17,928 nucleotides of DNA, taken from assembly GCA_023412755.1 (NCBI GenBank), contig JAEZCB010000193.1, forward strand, positions 1 to 17,928, given 5' to 3'. Positions 13,920 to 17,928 of the stretch are shown in pieces. This stretch comes from Bacteroidota bacterium (GTDB taxonomy: Bacteria; Bacteroidota; Bacteroidia; Flavobacteriales_F; PHOS-HE28). How positions within the stretch are numbered: position 1 is the stretch's first letter; every line of letters begins with the position of its first letter. The translations under genes and the position numbers were made by a program. The notes below the pieces were generated by a model. That model made no database searches, was not told where the DNA came from, and saw nothing but the letters and a program-made list of their open reading frames with translations.

Positions 13920-15811
13920 CGGGCGATCCTCTCCGTTGTTAAAATGCCTTCCCGCACATGTCCGTTGAACTGTTGGATCATGGCTTTCAGGTATGGCTCC
14001 AGTTCAGCGGCTGCTGCTGGATCTTTTTCACCCTGCGGCGTCAGGGGGATCACCCCAATGATCTCTTCACCATCGAATTGGATCTGGTGATCGGACCCGA
14101 AGGCATTGTAGATCGCATTGCCGTGGATGACCGCCATATGTGGTGAGGTCTGGCTTAATGCTGGCTGGCCAAAGCTGAAAAAGTGCCCTTCGTATCCGAT
14201 CAGGTCCATGAGAGTGGGCAGTATGTCGATCTGCTGTGTCACGGACGTGCGCGTTTCCGGGGCTATGCGCCCGGGTGCATAATAGAAGAGCGGGATCCAA
14301 TAGTCCAGTGCCGCATCGCTCTTTTGCCCCGTACGATCAATATCAGCCGTGTGGTCCGAGGTGATCACGAAGATGGTGCGGTCGAACCAGGGCATGCTGC
14401 TGGCAACAGCGAAGAATTGTCTCAACGCATCATCGGTATAACGCAAGGTGGCGTGGATCTTCTGTGTGCCACCAGCGAAGCGCGACGCTTCATCAGGAGG
14501 TAATTCATAAGGATGATGTGAACTCAGGGTGAAGACACAGCTGAGGAATGGCTCGCGCTCCCTGGAAAGTCCATCGGCCCAGAAACGCAGGAACGGACGG
14601 TCCCGGATACCCCAATGCCCATCGTGATCGCGTTCCGGGAACGGGTATTCGTTCAGCCCGACATAGCGATCGAACCCGGCCGAGCGAGTGAAGCCATCGA
14701 AACCCATGGTGCCATTTCTGCCGCCATGGTAGAAGCTGGTGCTGTATCCCTCACCGAGCACAGTGGCCACCGAGGTGAAAGGGATCCCCGCATAAGGCGA
14801 GGTGATGAACGCCTCGTTCATCATTTCCGGGATCGCCGCAAGGATCGCCGGTACTCCATCTATGCTCCTTCTGCCATTCGCGTAAGCCCTGGTGAAGTTC
14901 AAGCTCTGTTCCATCAACGAGTCGATGAAGGGCATGTGTCCACCATTCCCCGTAAGTCTTGCACTGTGTACGGCCGAGAAACTTTCGAGTATGATGATGC
15001 AGATGTTCGGTGGCGGATCCGAGGGTGAGACAACGGCATGTTCCTTCCGCGACTCGTGGATCACCGGCCATAACCGGGCCGCTTGTTCCTGCGGCATGTA
15101 AACACGATCCAGCAATATGGGCTTGCCCAACGTTACCAGCATGGTGAAGGGCGTATTCAACACCACTGGTAATACCGAAGGTCCTCCATAACGTGCGGCA
15201 TCCAGGATCTGGAGCGGGATCAGTTGTAGACCTCCCCGCGATGCGATGAAGATCAGACCTGCCAGCGATACGCGCGCGAGGATATTCCGCCAACCGATCG
15301 CCTTACCTGGAGCAATGGATCCCTGATCTTCGGTCTTAAGATAGACCCATACAATAATGACCAGGCAAGCCAGATAGATCAAGGCGATATGCCAATAATC
15401 GCGTAGGAAAGCGGGAGCGAGGTTCACCGTATCGCCCCCTGCGAACAGGAATCCGAGGAAATCCGCGGTGGTCCTCTTCATGGTGAACGCGAAGTAGCCC
15501 AGATCGATGCACTGGAAGAACAGAGCCACACCATTCCCGAGAACGAAGAGCGAAAGTTGGATCCAGCGCATGATGCCATAAGGCCTGGGTTGGATCAAGA
15601 AAAGCAGGATCCAAGGCATATTCGTCCATGCTATGGCACTCAGGTCGAACCGGACCCCACCGAAAAAAGCGGAGAGCGGCGGATCCGGGAAGATGTTCTC
15701 GTTGTAGCACCAGAAGGCGATCCTGAGCATGGTGTACAGGGCCACCAATACACCGAGGCGGATCAGCAGGACACGAAAAAGGCCCAGGCCGGGTGGTGCA
15801 GCGCCGCTCAT
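13916..15811 (-). CDS. LtaS-like membrane sulfatase-fold enzyme (phosphoglycerol or phosphoethanolamine transferase-like)
   Basis: From ATG 15811 the protein has 631 residues. About five membrane segments fall in residues 10-200, followed by a large periplasmic alkaline phosphatase-superfamily domain. Likely metal and catalytic residues are Glu276 ('IIILES'), Ser316 in 'NGRRSIDG' as nucleophile, His432/His433 in 'SSHHP', and Asp486/His487 in 'ITSDHTAD'. They line up in order with Glu255, Thr300, Asp475 and His476 of S. aureus LtaS; Ser instead of Thr is, from memory, common in Bacteroidota members. LtaS-like enzymes transfer glycerophosphate or phosphoethanolamine head groups from phospholipids and release diacylglycerol. 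The acceptor here is unknown. The frame extends to 15874, but the membrane domain begins right after 15811. It overlaps the lipid kinase gene by ATGA. Confidence 0.87.
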   Translation of the reverse strand: MSGAAPPGLGLFRVLLIRLGVLVALYTMLRIAFWCYNENIFPDPPLSAFFGGVRFDLSAIAWTNMPWILLFLIQPRPYGIMRWIQLSLFVLGNGVALFFQCIDLGYFAFTMKRTTADFLGFLFAGGDTVNLAPAFLRDYWHIALIYLACLVIIVWVYLKTEDQGSIAPGKAIGWRNILARVSLAGLIFIASRGGLQLIPLQILDAARYGGPSVLPVVLNTPFTMLVTLGKPILLDRVYMPQEQAARLWPVIHESRKEHAVVSPSDPPPNICIIILESFSAVHSARLTGNGGHMPFIDSLMEQSLNFTRAYANGRRSIDGVPAILAAIPEMMNEAFITSPYAGIPFTSVATVLGEGYSTSFYHGGRNGTMGFDGFTRSAGFDRYVGLNEYPFPERDHDGHWGIRDRPFLRFWADGLSREREPFLSCVFTLSSHHPYELPPDEASRFAGGTQKIHATLRYTDDALRQFFAVASSMPWFDRTIFVITSDHTADIDRTGQKSDAALDYWIPLFYYAPGRIAPETRTSVTQQIDILPTLMDLIGYEGHFFSFGQPALSQTSPHMAVIHGNAIYNAFGSDHQIQFDGEEIIGVIPLTPQGEKDPAAAAELEPYLKAMIQQFNGHVREGILTTERIAR

Positions 15812-16042
15812 CGGAGCCGCGAAGTTGCATGATCCGCTGCTAAGCGATGGGAGTGTGGGGTGGAAAATCCCCAAATGGCGAGTCGTTTTGCGGGTGGCGG
15901 AAGCCGCGTGGGACCTGATGTGTAGAGCGAAGCATGGTAGATGGCCCCGCCTTTGTTCACATCTGCATGTTCATCGGTGCGTGTCCCCGCAGTGATGGGT
16001 GGTCTGTAGATAGGCTTTGTTTGTTGGTTCCATTCCATTCTG

Positions 16043-17023
16043 ATGTTCAAGCACAATTTCATCCTGTCCGCAGCGCTTGCGGTAATCGTTCCCGAAGCGT
16101 TGGCACAACTGCCATATACGGCCGGGAATGCTGTTCCGCCACATTCCTCACGCAGCTACCAGGTACGGGGGAATGAACAACTGAACGGTGCTTCGGTCCC
16201 ATTGGCCAATACGGGAATGAACCTGGTCTGGGATCTTTCTTCGATCGAGTTGGAACCAATGCCTGACAGGCTGGTGTATTTCGAACCGGCGGATCTTTCT
16301 CCCTACCATTCGCATTACCCGTCTGCCAACCTTGTGGTTTGGGAGATGGACCTTTTCGGCAGCAAGGAGTTCCAGTACTTCAACAATTCACCATTCGAAT
16401 TGCGCTTGCTGGGTGGTGTGCATGAGACCGATCAACCCAACCTGGTTTCGTTCTGCCCAGACCCATTCCTCGTCCTGGATTATCCGATGACCCTGGGTTC
16501 CGGCGTGCAGCACGTGTATGACTGCCAGGGAGCCCAGGGAGAGATCGATAACTGGGTGATCATGGGCACGGGATCATTGGTATATGATGCGGGGGTGATC
16601 CCCGATGTGGTGATGTGGCGGTCCATTTTTGATGGCCCCGGTTATTCGGATACCTCTTACTTCTGGACAACTTATGATAATGTGCTGTTCCCTGTGGCGA
16701 AGTACAATCCAGGCGAACGTCTTCAGGTGCGCAGACCCGTAGGACAGACCCTCCTCGACATCCAGGAGCAAAGCACGTCCGCCGCATTCAGCATCCACCC
16801 GAACCCCACCGAGGGCATGATCATGCTGTTACGGGAGGATGCCTCACAACAGGCCGAAGTGCGGCTGTTTGACGCATTGGGCCGGGAAGCGATCTCCGCG
16901 CGCATATTGCATTCAACGGCCACGAGGCTTGAGTTGGATCTCCACCATCTGCCGGACGGGTTTTACCTGCTTGAGCTACGCGATGCTACCGGCCATGCAC
17001 AGCAGCGTTTGGTGAAGCGCTGA
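16043..17023 (+). CDS. Secreted protein with type A T9SS sorting domain, unknown function
   Basis: The 326-residue product has a signal peptide ('MFKHNFILSAALAVIVPEALAQ', split at about residue 22) and ends in a Por secretion-type C-terminal domain of about 75 residues: 'FSIHPNPTEG', 'VRLFDALGREA', 'LPDGFYLLEL' and a final 'RLVKR'. That domain targets it through the outer membrane by the type IX system. The central part (about 25-245), with many aromatic residues and 'NTGMNLVWDLSS', resembles secreted Bacteroidota proteins of unknown role; no enzymatic motif is seen. The ATG at 16043 is the natural start of the signal peptide. The 231-base gap upstream (15812-16042) is shared with the divergent LtaS-like gene and holds no gene and no clear promoter; TAGGCTTTG at 16011-16019 is a weak -7-like match. 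It converges on miaA with a 5-base gap. Confidence 0.88.
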   Translation: MFKHNFILSAALAVIVPEALAQLPYTAGNAVPPHSSRSYQVRGNEQLNGASVPLANTGMNLVWDLSSIELEPMPDRLVYFEPADLSPYHSHYPSANLVVWEMDLFGSKEFQYFNNSPFELRLLGGVHETDQPNLVSFCPDPFLVLDYPMTLGSGVQHVYDCQGAQGEIDNWVIMGTGSLVYDAGVIPDVVMWRSIFDGPGYSDTSYFWTTYDNVLFPVAKYNPGERLQVRRPVGQTLLDIQEQSTSAAFSIHPNPTEGMIMLLREDASQQAEVRLFDALGREAISARILHSTATRLELDLHHLPDGFYLLELRDATGHAQQRLVKR

Positions 17024-17028
17024 TCCGA

Positions 17029-17928
17029 TCAGGCGGTGATGCGTTGTATCATGCCCGCGATGTCCGAAGGATGGATCCGGATCACATCCTTCTCCCGCCT
17101 GCTCCAGGTGAGTTGACGCTTGGCATAGTTGCGTGTGTGTTGTTTGATCTTTTCTATCGCATCGAGCAGGCCGTACTCATCATCGAAATACGGGAACATT
17201 TCACGGTAGCCAACGGTGCGCAGGGCATTCAGGTGCCGAAAGGGCAGTAGTGCCCGCGCTTCCTCCACCAGACCATTGCGTACCATCTGGTCCACCCGTG
17301 CATCGATCTTCGCATACAAGACTTCGCGTGGCAATTCCATGTGGAGGCGGATGATGCGTACATCCTGACGATCGCGCGGTGTGGAACGTTGCGTACTGGC
17401 GGGTCTGCCGGAAATGAGGCAGATCTCCAAAGCGCGGATCACTCTATGGGGATTCCGCTGATCCAAGGTGGCATGGGTGATGGGATCCAGTCTTTCCAGT
17501 TCCAACAGCAGATCCTGCAATCCGTGGTCCCGTACCCTGGCGATGAGTTTCTCCCGCAATCGCACATCAGTTGCCGGCAAGGGATCCAAGCCTTTCAGCA
17601 AGGCATCCAGGTAGAGACCACTGCCACCTGTGAGTATGGCGATGCCATTTGCTCCGAGGATGCTTCGCAGCACAGGTTCGGCCGCACGCGCGAACGCCCC
17701 GGCACTCCACGTCTCTTCCAATGCAAGATGGCCGATGAAATGGTGCCGCACACCTTCGAGTTCTTCCTCCCTGGGCCTGGCGGTGCCGATCCGCATCGCC
17801 TTGTAGAACTGGCGGCTGTCAGCATTGATGACCTCGGTGTTGAAATGCTTTGCGAGTTCAATGGCCGCTCGCGTTTTACCGGAAGCCGTGGGGCCACCGA
17901 TGACAGCCACGGTGCCCAGGGTACCTTC
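17029..17928 (-). CDS. miaA: tRNA dimethylallyltransferase (MiaA), 5' end outside the window
   Basis: MiaA transfers a dimethylallyl group to N6 of A37 in tRNAs that read U-starting codons, the first step of ms2i6A formation. Visible motifs are the P-loop 'GGPTASGKT', 'NADSRQFYKAMRIGTARP' with the conserved Asp and Ser, 'TGGSGLYLDALLKG', 'NPHRVIRALEI', and the C-terminal 'VGYREM' and 'QLTWSRR'. Length and order agree with the usual ~300 residues. The frame stays open through the right edge, and only six codons precede the GTG at 17908-17910, so the true ATG probably lies just outside; GTG 17910 would give a 293-residue protein but a shortened first strand. The stop codons of miaA and of the T9SS protein gene are separated by 5 bases, with no terminator hairpin carrying a T run. 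Confidence 0.94.
   Translation of the reverse strand, partial: EGTLGTVAVIGGPTASGKTRAAIELAKHFNTEVINADSRQFYKAMRIGTARPREEELEGVRHHFIGHLALEETWSAGAFARAAEPVLRSILGANGIAILTGGSGLYLDALLKGLDPLPATDVRLREKLIARVRDHGLQDLLLELERLDPITHATLDQRNPHRVIRALEICLISGRPASTQRSTPRDRQDVRIIRLHMELPREVLYAKIDARVDQMVRNGLVEEARALLPFRHLNALRTVGYREMFPYFDDEYGLLDAIEKIKQHTRNYAKRQLTWSRREKDVIRIHPSDIAGMIQRITA

Noticed and set aside
1..17928. Apparent abundance of GATC across the window
   Set aside because: Frequent Asp and Ile codons (GAT, ATC) could explain it in this base composition; without a count against a codon-shuffled background I cannot claim enrichment.
1..17928. Defence island, prophage, integrase or CRISPR array
   Set aside because: All reliable genes match chromosomal housekeeping, envelope or secretion families, and no regular repeats or mobile-element genes were found.

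Overview
The window looks like chromosomal DNA of a Bacteroidota member, most likely an environmental Flavobacteriales-type bacterium with fairly high GC. The evidence is a type B (gliding-motility-associated) type IX secretion C-terminal domain at the left edge, a type A type IX sorting domain near the right edge, a Bacteroidota-style UvrA, ECF sigma factor and DUF6702 protein, and mostly weak Shine-Dalgarno sequences. The genus-level placement is inference. No rRNA, tRNA, CRISPR array, transposase or phage gene was seen.

Layout. 1-870: the 3' end of a large secreted surface protein (+) closed by a strong terminator. 872-4949 (-): uvrA followed by a baeRF3-type (eRF1-related) protein. 5179-6190 (+): an ECF sigma factor, a terminator, then an unlisted 59-codon small gene with its own tandem hairpins. 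6190-6410: a non-coding stretch with a probable dispersed palindromic repeat. 6411-9934 (-): five closely packed genes, in transcription order a DUF6702 secreted protein, nth, a small lipoprotein, a LpxL-like acyltransferase and a fatty acid desaturase. 9982-10686 (+): a lone TIGR02117/DUF2459 membrane-anchored protein. 10687-15811 (-): a LtaS-like membrane sulfatase-fold enzyme, a diacylglycerol kinase-like lipid kinase and a secreted M1 metallopeptidase. 16043-17023 (+): a secreted protein with a type A sorting domain. 17029-17928 (-): miaA, running off the right edge.

Themes. Two lipid or envelope modules stand out. In one, an acyltransferase and a desaturase are separated by 2 bases and are probably translationally coupled. 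In the other, a LtaS-like head-group transferase overlaps a YegS/DgkB-like lipid kinase by ATGA. This is the arrangement expected if the transferase releases diacylglycerol that the kinase recycles. Genome maintenance (uvrA, nth) and translation (baeRF3, miaA) make up most of the rest.

I see no clearly new multi-gene defence or mobile system. The best candidates for something little described are the 59-codon gene at 5937-6116, the coupled LtaS-like/lipid kinase pair, the baeRF3 gene behind uvrA, and an endonuclease III with an incomplete iron-sulfur cysteine set.
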